Below, in pieces: positions 1 to 12,300 of a DNA stretch of 64,000 nucleotides (position 1 is its first letter; the number at the start of each line of letters is the position of its first letter). The notes under the pieces were generated by a model. That model was not told the DNA's origin. It worked only from the letters and a program-made list of their open reading frames with translations, and searched no databases. The translations under genes and the position numbers were made by a program. The stretch is from Eopsaltria australis (Eukaryota > Chordata > Aves > Passeriformes > Petroicidae): positions 3,286,001 to 3,350,000 of the forward strand of contig JAVTVJ010000068.1 of assembly GCA_034509425.1 (NCBI GenBank), given 5' to 3'.

Positions 1-2507
1 GTACAAGAAACTACAGAGGAATCTAAGTATGTAATCTAAGGTAACAATGTTGTTTAGAACTGACAGATGCCTTTGAAGCATTTTATCAGGATCAGCTATC
101 TTGTAGACACTTCTTAAGCTAAATAAGAGATTCTGTACTAACATCACTATCTGCACAAGACAACAGATAGTTTATAAAGAATGCCTCAAAGCAAGGAAGC
201 TGTTTCCCAAATTGCAGTCTCACAAATTACCAAAATCACCTCAGAGCACCCTACAGCTGGTGGCCTAATTCTTCTATTCTTCATCTTTCAGACTCACAAG
301 ATAGCTTATGTAGTTTAACTACATTCATTATTCCAGTCTCACTTTTTCACTTAATAGCACCTGTCACAAGGATGATGGTGATTTTTGAGTAGAAGGGTAA
401 TGGACAATGAACTCTATATTTTAGCTGACATACTCAAAATAATTTGGCAATTCCTTCTGGAGATGTTTATTTTAATATCTGTGAGCACTATTTAGCTTTC
501 AAGTTACTTGTTGTGTCTCTAAAATTTTATGATAGAAGTTGTAAATATTAACTCGTATGTGTGTCTTTATTCCTTTGTTATTATATTAAAAGAACTTGAA
601 CCTAGAATGGAAAAAGACCCCATACAGTATTTCTACAATAACATGAAGAAGAAATGGTGTTTCATTGCTCTGAAATTAAATCTAACTTTAATGAATTCTC
701 ATAGTTCACAACTGAAATCTGCTTTTGGTTTCTAGCACACCTTGGCATTCCAAGCATGTGTATTTTAGTATTTATTCATTCAATCCTCAAAATGTGCAGT
801 TTGCCATGAAGATATACAGCCTGAAATATCATTATCAATGAGTACAACAAGCTGTATGGTGTTACCTTGTTGAATATGGGCACATTATTGGCCAGCTTTA
901 CTGCAAACAATTTCAAATAAAATTGAAGCATCACATCTGTTGCCAATGTAAATATAAAACAAATAGGAACAGAGACTCAAATAAACAGTGCCTAACTGCA
1001 AAATAAATGCAAGTCTGAATTTATTGCTCTGTTTAGTATTTATTAGCTCTCTACATTTACCACTTTAGAAAGAAAGCCAAGTCATACTTACTAAAAAATT
1101 ACACTAATAGGTGATAAAAGCCTGGGCAAAGGAGTAGATTATTTGTGAATCTGGGCCTGTGAAACCCACTGACCCCCCCTGCTAAGACAAAAAGCAGGTT
1201 CTGAATCATGGCAGGGTTGTGCAGACCTTGGAAGCTCTCGGGAAGCCTCACCACTGTCTTGGATAAAGTCAAAGTTTAAGCTAAAGAGTGTAAGAGGTCT
1301 AAAAGTGAGTTCAGGATGGGGGAAGGGGAGGCAGTGGAGAGCAGGAGGCATTGCACTGGATTCCAAGAGGTTTGAAAATTGACACGTGGAGGGAAAGGGC
1401 ACTCATAGCTATATAGAGATGAACCAACACCTCCCAGCCACACGGAAACAAAATGATAAGTCAAAAATTCTGTGATTTTTAGAAGCGAAAATTCTAACAT
1501 TTTTAGGTGTACAGCTGCAATGTTGGCATGGGGGTACATAGAGTGGGTTGAAAAACCCATGCTAGGAAGGAATGAGAACCAGTACTAGGCAAGATGATGG
1601 CTCATGAAGGCACACAGCATTGAGGGGAGGGAGCTCTCCACAGATGAGCTGTATCACTGGCTAGACTTACATGTGTATGATATACATATGGATAATATGC
1701 AACAAATTCTTAATAACTTCAGGGAAAAAAAAGAGAAAAGCACTTCAGATGGTGTAAAAGGAATCATTACTATAACCTCAGGCTATCCACAGTCACTTAA
1801 ATCATTCAAATCCTGGAACATTCATTCTGTTAATGTGTTACTGTTTTAGACATGCTACTGATTTACAGAAGGTTAATGTGGATTGTTGCAGAATTCAATT
1901 CACTTCAAGTGTTTTCGACAGCCAGTAAAAAAGAATACTTATTGTAGAAGAAATTGATTTCATAATGACAGGGCTCCTCTATTCTTTATCCTCTTTTAGA
2001 TCATAACATGCCAATTTATCAAGAAAATACACCAGTTTGCACAAATTCCTACTTCTTTCATGGGAAAATAGAGGAGGGTTTTATTCTTCCCCCAAGCCTT
2101 TCCATAATTTTTTCTAAGATTATACACTTTATGTTATTTCCCTTGATTACTTAGTTGTAATTTCACAAGACAATATATTCATTTTTTGGGAAAATGCAAC
2201 AAGCAGAGATCATTTATTCACCCCATTTGATTATTTTTGGCAAGTCTATTTCATTATCCCAGTTCTGCAAAATATAGGGAAAAGTTTTAAAATTAGCTAT
2301 TTCTATCTGAAATACACCCCAGTACTAAAGTATCATGGATTTTACACACTGGGTCACATGCACTTTTCTATATATATTCAGAGCACATTTTGAAAAATTG
2401 AGCTACTTTGAAATGAACAGAACTGGTATATTCTTTCCAGAAAATTACTAAAAGCTGATCTGTAGCTAAAAAAAAAATCACATTTATTGGCAAGGTAGTG
2501 TGTGTTA

Positions 2508-2576
2508 TTGAGGTACCTTGCACTGGAGTAGTTCACTTACTGCAAAAGTAAGTGAACAAATAAGACAGTACCTTAA
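2508..2576. repeat. Two-stem inverted repeat (possible hairpin)
   Basis: A perfect 10-bp inverted repeat (2531-2540 with 2548-2557, arm GTTCACTTAC) encloses a 7-base loop. A second 9-bp stem (2508-2516 with 2568-2576, one G-U wobble if transcribed) surrounds it, with unequal internal loops of 14 and 10 bases. It could be the remnant of a small inverted-repeat transposon or chance. No expression evidence can be read from sequence. Confidence 0.55.
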
Positions 2577-3846
2577 GAACACAGTTTTTTCCATTTCTGC
2601 ATTTACACAAACACTCCTCTGTCCAAGTGACTGCTAAATTATGGAGTAAACTGAAATTATAAAATTCTTGAGTGTTTTAGCAAAACTATCACAACAGAAA
2701 CACCCTTTCTGAGTAAGTAAATAGAAATCATGTGCTTTGAGAACAGGGACATCATTAGGGAAATCAATCCCAGTGAAGCCACCAGCATTAGGTGATCAGC
2801 TATTATTCCCCACTGGAATGTGTAATTTCAGTTCTGCTCCTGTTGAGGTCACAGTTGCGGCTGTCCATAGCATGGTGGCTGTATTTTCCTTCCTGTTATT
2901 AATTCACAGACAGCCTTTGGATGGGACAGTTGTTGAAAAGCACATCCTGTGTACAACATGACAGCTATATTGACTCTCTAGCTTGGGAAGAATTCATAAT
3001 CTAATGAATGTGATCACAAGTGAGAATTAATTCTCACAGACACTGCATATTCTAAGAAAGGTCATGAGATCTTCAAATCCAACAGCTGCTCTCCTGGACT
3101 TTTTTACCCTATGCTGACTAACAAACAAAAGCTGTCAAACAGGGAAGATTGCTGAACTGGCCTGACAGTCTTGTATTATTTCTCCTTATAGGTGTGTTCA
3201 AAAATACATGCAACTCCAATGTAACACAATTTTCTTTGCTTTCTCTGATGTAACTATCACATGCAGCTGATTTGGGGTGATTAAAGCAGCTGGTATATTA
3301 CCTGCATTCAGACACATCTGGATGATTTGATAATTAGGAGATTTCATACTACTTTGAAAAAAAGAAAGGAGATTCTGATAAAATCCCCAAAAATTCACTC
3401 CTTTCTGGAAGTTTGTTAACAACTCATATCCAAACATAGTTTAAAAATTCTACTAGTATACTAACCCATCTAATGAGTCCTGAATTTTCCTAAGTGAGGT
3501 TGAGAAGAGGCAAAATTAAAACAAAAGCTTAAACTGTTGTAGGCAGCATTAAAATGTATTACCAATAAGTAAAGTAGAAGTGCAAATGGGACTTAACTGC
3601 AGATATCGTATAAAACAAACAAACAACCCTGTGCAGCTTATCAGCATAAACAGTAATGAAAAGCTGATAGAAAGCTGAGGTCAGGGTTGTGGAGAGAAAA
3701 TCCTTTTTTCTGTGTTGCACAATGACTTGCAGCACTTGAAAATTTCATCCAGTTTGTTCATGACTTTTAGGTGTAGATTCTATGATTCAGCAATTTAGAA
3801 AAGAACATACACCTGTTTCCTACAGGACAAAGCACAGCAAAGTTGG

Positions 3847-3863
3847 TTTTTTTTTTTTTTTTT
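3847..3863. repeat. Poly(T) run
   Basis: Simple homopolymer of about 17 T. It has no target-site duplication or retroposed body that I can see, so it is listed as low-complexity sequence only. Confidence 0.7.
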
Positions 3864-5987
3864 GCATTTCAGAAGTGATTGTGGTTTTGGTTTTCAGTAT
3901 TTGATCTCTGAGGCGAGGGGAAGAGAGAAGCATGAAAATACACAGCCAGTAGAGCCTGTGCAGAGGGAATAGTACAGACTTGTCAGAAACAGCAGACTCC
4001 CACCAGCCATGAATTTTGGAAATTTTTGGCAGCTTCTGCGTTTCCCCTCATGCTTGAGAACATTTCAAAGGCAGGATTACAAAAGAAGACATCACATGTT
4101 CGGTTCGAAACTGTAACTGGGGCTCAGAGGAGAGGGAAGGGGCAGGTACAGAGGCAGCGCACGCTGTTTTGAAGGACTCGCTTCAAAGCCTTCCCTTTCC
4201 AGCTCTGTGCGCAGGTGAGGATCACAGCCCGGCACAGGACTCACCGCCTCCCCATTTAGACAATAAGGAGGAGGATTAGCTCACCTGAGACTGCTTTACC
4301 AACCTGTGTCTCTGACCTAAATACCACAGTTAAGCACCAGGGTTTTGTGAATGTAGGACTTGAGGCAGGAGCTGGACTGATAGAAACCTGGCGCTGGGCA
4401 GCCTTTGCTCTGACCAAACATGCAGCTGCTGTCTTGCACCTATGAATTATGAATTTCTCAATATATTCACGGGGTAAGGTTGTCACATACCACAAAACTG
4501 AGGTCACAGAAAAGACCAAAGTAGTATCACCTCCTTAAAGCAATAATTAGCATGACTAAATAGCAGCATTAAACCTCCTACTCTTTGCTTCTCTCCTGGG
4601 AGGATTTTCTTGGCTAGAAACTGATGTTCACCTTGTCCTTACCCAATAGCATGCCTAGAGTGCAGAAAAGGAAGTACTGAAAAAACCCACAACCAAACCC
4701 AAAAATAAACAAGATTGGCAACAACAAAATGCTCTTACCTGTGCCTTTACAACTACTTGAGATTTAAATCCTTGCACTGATTTTTAATTTAATTACTTTC
4801 CACTGTTTAAAATTTCATTTCTCCCAGGGAAGTAGAGAAGGGAGGAGAAGAAAACTACCACTGTTTGAATATTCCTTTTGCTAAGCCTATCATCTTTGTT
4901 AATAGCCTCTAATGAATAACTCACTCAGGGATAAACATGTTACCATTATTATTTTGTCAGCAGAGTCAGTATGACTCAGAAGAGAGCAGTCATATGACTG
5001 TCACAGTTCCCAAATTGTTAAAAGACGTGGGAAAACAAAAATTAGCTGCTGAGAGAGAAGGCTTGATTTCTACTACTATGAACAACTGAGCAGCCTGTGG
5101 CTGATTTGAAATACATACACAAACCAACTTAAAAAGGAAATATTACTGTCCAACAGAAACCACTCTAGAGCAGACAGGTTTCTTTTCCCTGAGAGGCCTT
5201 AGAATGACAGAGAAAAATTACTGTAAATTAATCTATTTATTACATCAACTTGGCCAGAAAAAACAGTTCTTTGACACACAATCCCTCTTCTTAGGGTCTT
5301 AAATCATATTGACTTTAAAAGTGCTAAGATGGACGCAAGAGTGCATCCAGGCATGACAGCTCATACTTCCTATGTCAGATTTCCTTTTTGCATCCCAGTC
5401 TTTTGAAAAATGTGATAAAAGAGTCATTGCAAAGTAAATATCTGCACACAGAACACTGCCATGGCCAGAAGACTGGAACCATCGCTATAGATACCTGTCA
5501 GAAACCACTGACACCTGCCAGTTTCCAGAAAGCAGGACTATTGGGATCAAGACGAGTTGTTTCTGGGCATAATTTTACTGCTTTATCAAAGGCCCCTTTG
5601 TGTGAGTTTATGTGACAGGGTTCTGCAGCTCTGGAGGGAGGAATGTTTACCAGCAAGCAGCAGGCTGAGGAGATTATTACATGCTGAGAAGCAGCATGTG
5701 AAAGTCTCCTAGGACTGGTAAGATCTGGAGACCAGTTGTTCTGTTAAATCCACCAGAACTGATAAATTCAGAGCACCAGGAGCCTGCTGGCTGTGTACAA
5801 AGCTACTACACACATTAGTATCAACCATGGTTTGCATTAACTTGGATCATGCACAAACAGGTAGTGGTTGCTACATGCAAACAAAAACCCTGCAGGATTA
5901 TGTATACACACCTGATGAAGCAAGGAGATCTTCAAAGGACTTTGTAACTACCTAGGAGCCAGAGGCCCAGGGTGGGACTGACCTCCC

Positions 5988-6033
5988 AGTCTAACACTCA
6001 TGACTACTCTGTAGTAGTCACGAGTGTTAGACT
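5988..6033. repeat. Near-perfect 21-bp palindrome with 4-base loop
   Basis: The arms at 5988-6008 and 6013-6033 are reverse complements with one mismatch (base 6021). The loop is CTGT. Pairing stops cleanly outside the arms. The structure could form a cruciform or an RNA hairpin. It sits in sequence without genes. Confidence 0.8.
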
Positions 6034-8777
6034 TAGTGAATGCCTGTGTGAATAGTGATCTGATATTAGTAACAGCTTTAGTAGCAAAAAGCTTCCTGTT
6101 TCTTGGGATGTGTACCTCTCCCAGCTTGATCCACTATCATGGAAAGGGGAATGTATTTACAGAATCAAACATCCAACTATTTTATCAGTTACTTCTTGGC
6201 AATACTAATTCCCCCATAACTAGGACTGCTGCTGCCACTGATTTAATTTCTCAAATGACTGGTTCAAAAAAGTACTTGCAAAACCCACTTCATGCAAGAT
6301 CTCACTTCCAAGACTTCCTTGGAAGTCCAGAAAATGGGACTCCAATAGCTCATGACAGAACATTGTTAGCCAACTTAACCATTTTTCTAGTCCATACAGT
6401 TTAGGCTTCTCATTTGAACACCAGCATGTGCAGACATTAATCATCACAAGAGACCAAATAAATAGGTTAACACCTTTGGTTGCTTTTGCTTCTGAAAGGC
6501 ATGTTTAGGAAAGCAAATACCTCTAAACACAATGCCTGCTGCTGCCACTTGAAGATAAGGTTCTAGAGAGCCTGAATATTTGTTAATGCCTGCTCCATTT
6601 TTCCATTATTCCTGGCCAAAAACCACACATACCAGCAGAAACCTTTCAAGTATTTCCAGGAGACCTTTAGATTTTGGCACATAAAAGTATGGCACATATG
6701 CAGAACACCTAGCAACTGCATCACTACCACTGAAAGGTGTACCATGCTATTATTCATTACCAGTCAGCTGGAGAACTGCTCCCAGGAATCTTAGAGCTGT
6801 TAGGAAAGTGTTTAATGACCTCATCTGAAGATTTACAAACTAAGCTTTCATGCCTCAGGAAAGTCTCTTTAGTAGGAACATGTTGTTACTATTTTACTCT
6901 AGTAATTTCACTTCTACACCGCTGTGATTTCACTGTTTGGGTCTTTAAAGTAACAACTCCATGGAATTAGAAACTGGCAACAGTTGTGCTTAGCAGCTTC
7001 TCTTCATTTGTCCCGCTCTGTTAGGTCAATAAAGGGATGTGAACACAAATGGAAGTTTCTCTTTAGACAGACAGACCAATGATGGTTAGTTACAACACAA
7101 GAGCAGGCTGCTGACAAAAATCAACTGCAGGACTGTTTACACTGCTTTGCAAAATCTCCTTCAAGTGCCCTGAGCTGAACAGTAGCTTTGTTGCTCTGAA
7201 GGCTTCTGCTCAGATGGCTTAGCAGGGTCTTGCCCTTAGCTGCAAGATACAGGATTGCACTTTGAGATTTTTTCTTCATTAAAGTGTTTATATTCAGGAA
7301 CTTCTGGAAATTTCAGTGACAACTGACTGCCATGCTATAACAATGGGTTTTTAATCTTTGACTATTGCCTGACTGTGGTTTAGCAAAGAAATTGCAAAAA
7401 ACCCTCAACTTTCTCATCCAGTAAATACTGAGATTCAAATACCCGTGACCATTTCTTAAGACATTCTTGACATCTTTATGAAAGACTTCCCTTCTCTGTA
7501 GCTAAAAAGGGAGTAATTTAATACTTTGAATATCTAAAAGTGAAGCTATATCACTAAACTGGGTTAAGCTTACAAAGCAGAGCTCTTTCATTTACTGTTT
7601 TTCTAGCCAGTGTTTTGCATTTAATGTTCATCAGTTCACTCCTGTTGCCAGTATGAGAAGATGCTTTGGACTGAAAAAGATCACCACTTAATGCTTCTAG
7701 AGGACACACATACAGAAGTTGAACTTTCTGGTGAGAAAAAAGAATTATTCTGAAACATCAGTATTCCTTTGAGTTTATAAATATCTCTCACTTTTCCTGC
7801 CAGACTTTTATTGTTGGAGAGAGCGGATGCTGGACATGTCAACTATTACCCCTGTTTGCAGAGAAAATGAAAAGCAAAACTCTGACAACTTCGGAAAAAT
7901 GGTGACAAGCAATAGGAATGTTTTACTTACATAAAGCAGAGAAATTACTGTGATTTGGGATTTTCTAACCTTTCTGCCCTTCATGAAGTTAGTGGGAAAA
8001 ATTTGATTAAAAATTACTATCTCAGCAAGTAGTACAGGCCATTCTCTTCCTGGAAGCATAAGCAGGATCTTATTCAAGCAAGCGAAAGGAGGAATAATAA
8101 TAGAAGAGTTGCCCAATATTATTTAGCTACTTGAGATAGGCCAAAACCACTGAGCAGCTAGCATCAGCAGACAATCATCTGACTCTGGGATTGAGCAAGC
8201 TAATCTTCTGACACTGAAGCTAGGTTAACATCAAGGAAGGACAGCTGCCGCCAAGATTTACCAGTGTGGAAACGGACCTCTCAAATCTGAAGCAGCTTCA
8301 TTGTGCAATGAATCTTCATGAGGTCTTGAAATTTGGTTAAGAGGTCTGATCTGGTTCTCCATCTCCAATAAATACTCCATAAATCTGGAGGGTGGGCTCC
8401 AGAAGATAGGGCTGAAAGGTACAGTTTTCTTCCTCAAGTGGTATCACTAGAAGTTATTTAAAAGGTTTGACATATCATGAAGATAAACTGCCTTTTCTTT
8501 GAATTTGTCAAACTCCACACTCAAATGATGAATTACAATTGGTTGTATAACTTGGATCCTTTCTGTATCTGTCTTAAGATTTCTATAAAAGGCTTCCATT
8601 TTACATGTGTAGTCATCTTTCAAGTTCAATACAACTATTTTAAAGACTACACACTTATTATTTTTTTTTCTAAAATAGTTCTTTTGTAGTCCAAGAACTA
8701 TGATTTTGGAGTAGGGATCACTAGAAAATGCTTTAAAAATATATTTTCAAAATCTGTAACAAAATAGTGACTCAATC

Positions 8778-8902
8778 TTTAATATTAAAGTCTTTCAATA
8801 GTCATCAATTAAAATACCAGTGTTTATCTGTAGAAATAACACAGAAATGCTATAGAATACAAAGCAGTACAAGTACCTATGAAAATATAAATATTATTTA
8901 AT
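8778..8902 (-). other. FANCB: FANCB 3' UTR with ATTAAA poly(A)-signal candidates
   Basis: Reading the minus strand after the stop, ATTAAA occurs at 8902-8897 (about 50 bases downstream) and at 8783-8778 (about 170 bases downstream). No AATAAA occurs on that strand within the first 500 bases. Either variant could be the signal; the true cleavage site is unknown. Confidence 0.4.
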
Positions 8903-8951
8903 AGTATAACTTCAATAACATTTTTTTCAAAATAAATTTAGTCAGTATTTT

Positions 8952-9372
8952 CTAGGACTTAGCCAGTCTCCACACAATCATATCTGAACTGAGCTGAGCT
9001 TCTGCTATTTTCAAAGCAATTTTCTGGTACAGGGCACCACTCATTATTTGGTTCATACTTCGCACGCTCTCTTCTCGCTCACTCTGAAACTTCTTCCTGA
9101 ATTGCTGGACTCCTTCCTCAGTGCCCAGTAAAGAAGCCAGAGGAGAATCATTGATTTTCTTGCCAGACTCATTCCCCCATGTCAAGCTGTTTTCAGCTTT
9201 AGTTTCTTTTAAGGAAAGGGAATTCTTCAAGGTGAGCATTTCCTTTTCCAGAGCCAGTGCTAACTGTTCAGTAAGTACTTCTCTGCTTCCACATCTCAGG
9301 GGTTTTACACTACAGTTTGGAGGGAGAACTCTCGTAAGGCTGTGAAGGCACTGGAACAAGACAGTCAGATTT
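8952..9372 (-). CDS. FANCB: FANCB coding exon 8, C-terminus and stop (residues 723-862)
   Basis: The acceptor is TTGCTTTACAG and the stop is TAG at 8954-8952. It encodes [18 protein letters not shown], a coiled, lysine-rich middle, and the conserved end [20 protein letters not shown]. Frame sequence upstream of 9372 is intron. The 3' UTR follows towards lower coordinates. Confidence 0.93.
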
Positions 9373-12300
9373 CTGTAAAGCAAAATGATGATGGTGTAAA
9401 AAAAAAAATATTCTGTAGTTTCCACCTATCACAGAAATATCCTAGCCAGATAAAAGATCAATCCAAACACAGGAATAAAAGATACAGAAAATACAATCAC
9501 AGTTAGCCCAAACTCATGGGGCTCACCAACTAGTAACAAAACGGGATCAAGAGTGAATAGTACTAAGTAGAATCACTTTCTGAAAGGAACCAAAAGTCTT
9601 GAGACTTGAAATTTTACTGACTGATTACTTAAACATTTCAGCCTTTCCTCTTACATAAAGAAAATCAACTCCTAATTTGAGGAAAAGACTGAACCTCACT
9701 ACAAAATACACTCTTAACAGTTACACCTTTTCTTTTTTATTTTTTAGCTTGAACTCTTCAAAACAGCAATATTTGTCAATATCCCAGAAGTACTTTTTAT
9801 GTTATAAGCCTTATCCAGCTAAGTCAAAAATTATGGCAGTATTACTAATTTGCTTAACCTGGTTTAAGAAATATTTGTCCAAGAATCTGCATAAGAAAGG
9901 ACATCAGTGAGACTCTTCAGATTATGTCCTTTACATACTCATGGTAGATAGGAAATAACTAGAGTAGAATCATGAACAAAATGACACTACATTTATATTG
10001 CAGTACTAAACTAAAAAAATGACCTAGCGATAAATTTAATATCACTTGGGATTTGTTGTTTGGTTGGTTTTTTTGTTTTAATATTCTATAAATATTGTTA
10101 TAATATTAATATATATTTTTAATAATATATAAATATTTAATACTTTAGGATTTTTTTAAATTAACACACATTGAAGAAAAAAATTACACATCATATTAAG
10201 AATAATGCAAGAAAAAAATATATAAAATTATGATCCAGTAAAATGAAGAGAAGGAATAGTACCCAGCAGGTATTAATGGAGACTAGACATATTTGTAATT
10301 CAATGTTCCAGCCTAGACAAAATTAAACAACACAGTTCAGGTTCTGTCATAGTTCTGATCTGAAAACAGTACTGTTATTGCTGATTGTTATCATCATATT
10401 GGCAGCCTATTGGTTATGATTTCGGCTGCTGTTTATGGTACCAGTAAGAAACAGCATAAAGATAAAAAAGAGTGTATGGAATATGAATATAAGCTACACT
10501 TCTCAAGTGATTTTTACCTGCAAAATATTGTTAGAACTCCTTCGAATGGATTTTTCAGGTTCCAGTTAAAAATTGTACCGTGGACATTTCCTGCTTTATG
10601 ACAGAATATGTTGTCCTGGCATTCCTTAAATGGTGTGCACTCCATTTCTCCCAGTAACCATGAACTGACTGGAGTCAATGTGCAGTCACAAGACACAATT
10701 TGAAAGGAGAATCTGAGAGACACTGCAAGGACAGTAAGTATATCTTCCATGGAACCTGCAAGAAAATACAGTAAAAAAGGTATTTAAATGAAATATTTTG
10801 ATCATGCTGCATGCATTAAATGAGCTTAGATTTTTGGCTCATATTCCCAGTTTTTTGTGAAGTATTTGCACCTGAATTCAGGCATTCTTTGGGAATTTTC
10901 TTCTCACTTAAATTCTTATCCCTACTCTGTCAAGCAAAACAGTTGATTAATGGAACACCACCAAGGTAATGAAAGCTCTTAAGATAAACATCATCTTGCC
11001 AAAAGAAGACTATTAATAGCCTCCTGTGATAGCAAGATAACATGTTGGCTTTAGCAGTGACACACCACCAAAGGAAGAAACATTAAAATTCATTGCAAAC
11101 AATAAAAAGGATATTTCATCACCTGAGCAAAAGCCCAGTTCAAAATCAATTCAATCAGGAATATTAAAAGAAATGAAAATAAATTACATTAATATACATG
11201 CAGATGAGGAAGAGCTTCAATTACTTTGGTATTATTTAAGAGGTAGTAGTATGTTAGAAAAAAACCTTATGTATCTAGTTACAGTATCTTATAGAAAAAA
11301 CATAAGCTTCAGCATTCTGTACTCAAACTTATCTTCAAAATTATCCTTTTCAGATATCCTTCATCACACTAATGCTAGCAAAACCTTACAGCAACTCACT
11401 TAACATTTTTTCCATTTTGAAAAATGTTCCATCTCCTATTTCACCCAGCTTTAATTCCCAAAAAGCCTGTACAGTTCATGTTCAGAGAGAAGCCTAGATG
11501 GGCATCACCTAGAGTAAACAGAAGAATCAAATATATATATTTATAAATCCATTTACCTGTACAGCAACTATTATCCCTTAGCATCTTTACTGAATATCTG
11601 CCATTTGAAATATCTTCCAGACTTAACAAAATTTTCCCACAGAGTACAGCAATCTTTTTGCTCTGCTGTAAACTATCATTCTGACAGCTTTGCTTCCTGG
11701 CATGCAGAAGAACTACGCAGCACACACGATGAAATGCCAGTAATGGTGAAAGGCTGGTGACAGCAGTGACTGTCTTTGCTCCATCCAGCTGAATCCTTGA
11801 AGATCTCTTAGAAAGCTCTTTTTTTGGATCATTCTTGCTATGAAAGTCCAATTTCATCTTTTTTGGAGGAGGTTCAATTTGACTTGAGGAGACAGCCAAT
11901 GCTGAGAAGGCTTTGTTCAGCTTAATGATTTTACTTTGACACTTGATAATTGGAGAAATCGAAGAGAAGTCTTGATCCATCACTAAAGACAAACTGACAT
12001 CACTCAGTGACCTGTGAAAATCCATACAATATGACTGCACTCCCAGTTCACATTTTTGCCTTCTGACAAATAACCACATCTCTGCAGATAAATACAGACA
12101 TTTCAGACTATCATAAATTCCAATACCATTCCAGATTAAATCATAAACTTGGCAAAGAGGCTATGTCTTCCACATGACTGTTTCACATAAACTTAGTACA
12201 AAGATTTTTCAAAATGTGGACTGCATTTTCAAAGAGCTTCTAGGAGTCAGATGCCTTTAAACCAAAAGAATTTGGATGTCTAACTCAGCCAGAAAAAAAC

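Larger units (their letters stand above)
1..8777. other. Intergenic region distal to the FANCB 3' end
   Basis: No reading frame here looks like a known protein and none extends across plausible splice sites. The short open frames are what AT-rich sequence gives by chance. The stretch holds a two-stem hairpin near 2508-2576, a T run near 3847-3863, a modestly GC-richer patch near 4110-4260, and a palindrome at 5988-6033. By mammalian synteny GLRA2 would lie further to the left; none of its exons was recognised. Confidence 0.6.

Noticed and set aside
8447..8629. Charged 60-codon minus-strand frame beyond the FANCB stop
   Set aside because: It begins at TTG, not ATG, has no recognised family, and lies in or past the FANCB 3' UTR in AT-rich sequence.
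1..8777. Search for GLRA2 exons expected from mammalian synteny
   Set aside because: No glycine-receptor transmembrane or ligand-domain sequence was seen, so the gene probably lies outside the window.
11521..11556. Short (TA)n run near the FANCB exon 6 donor
   Set aside because: It is only a few dinucleotides long and lies outside the donor consensus; it is not worth a separate repeat call.
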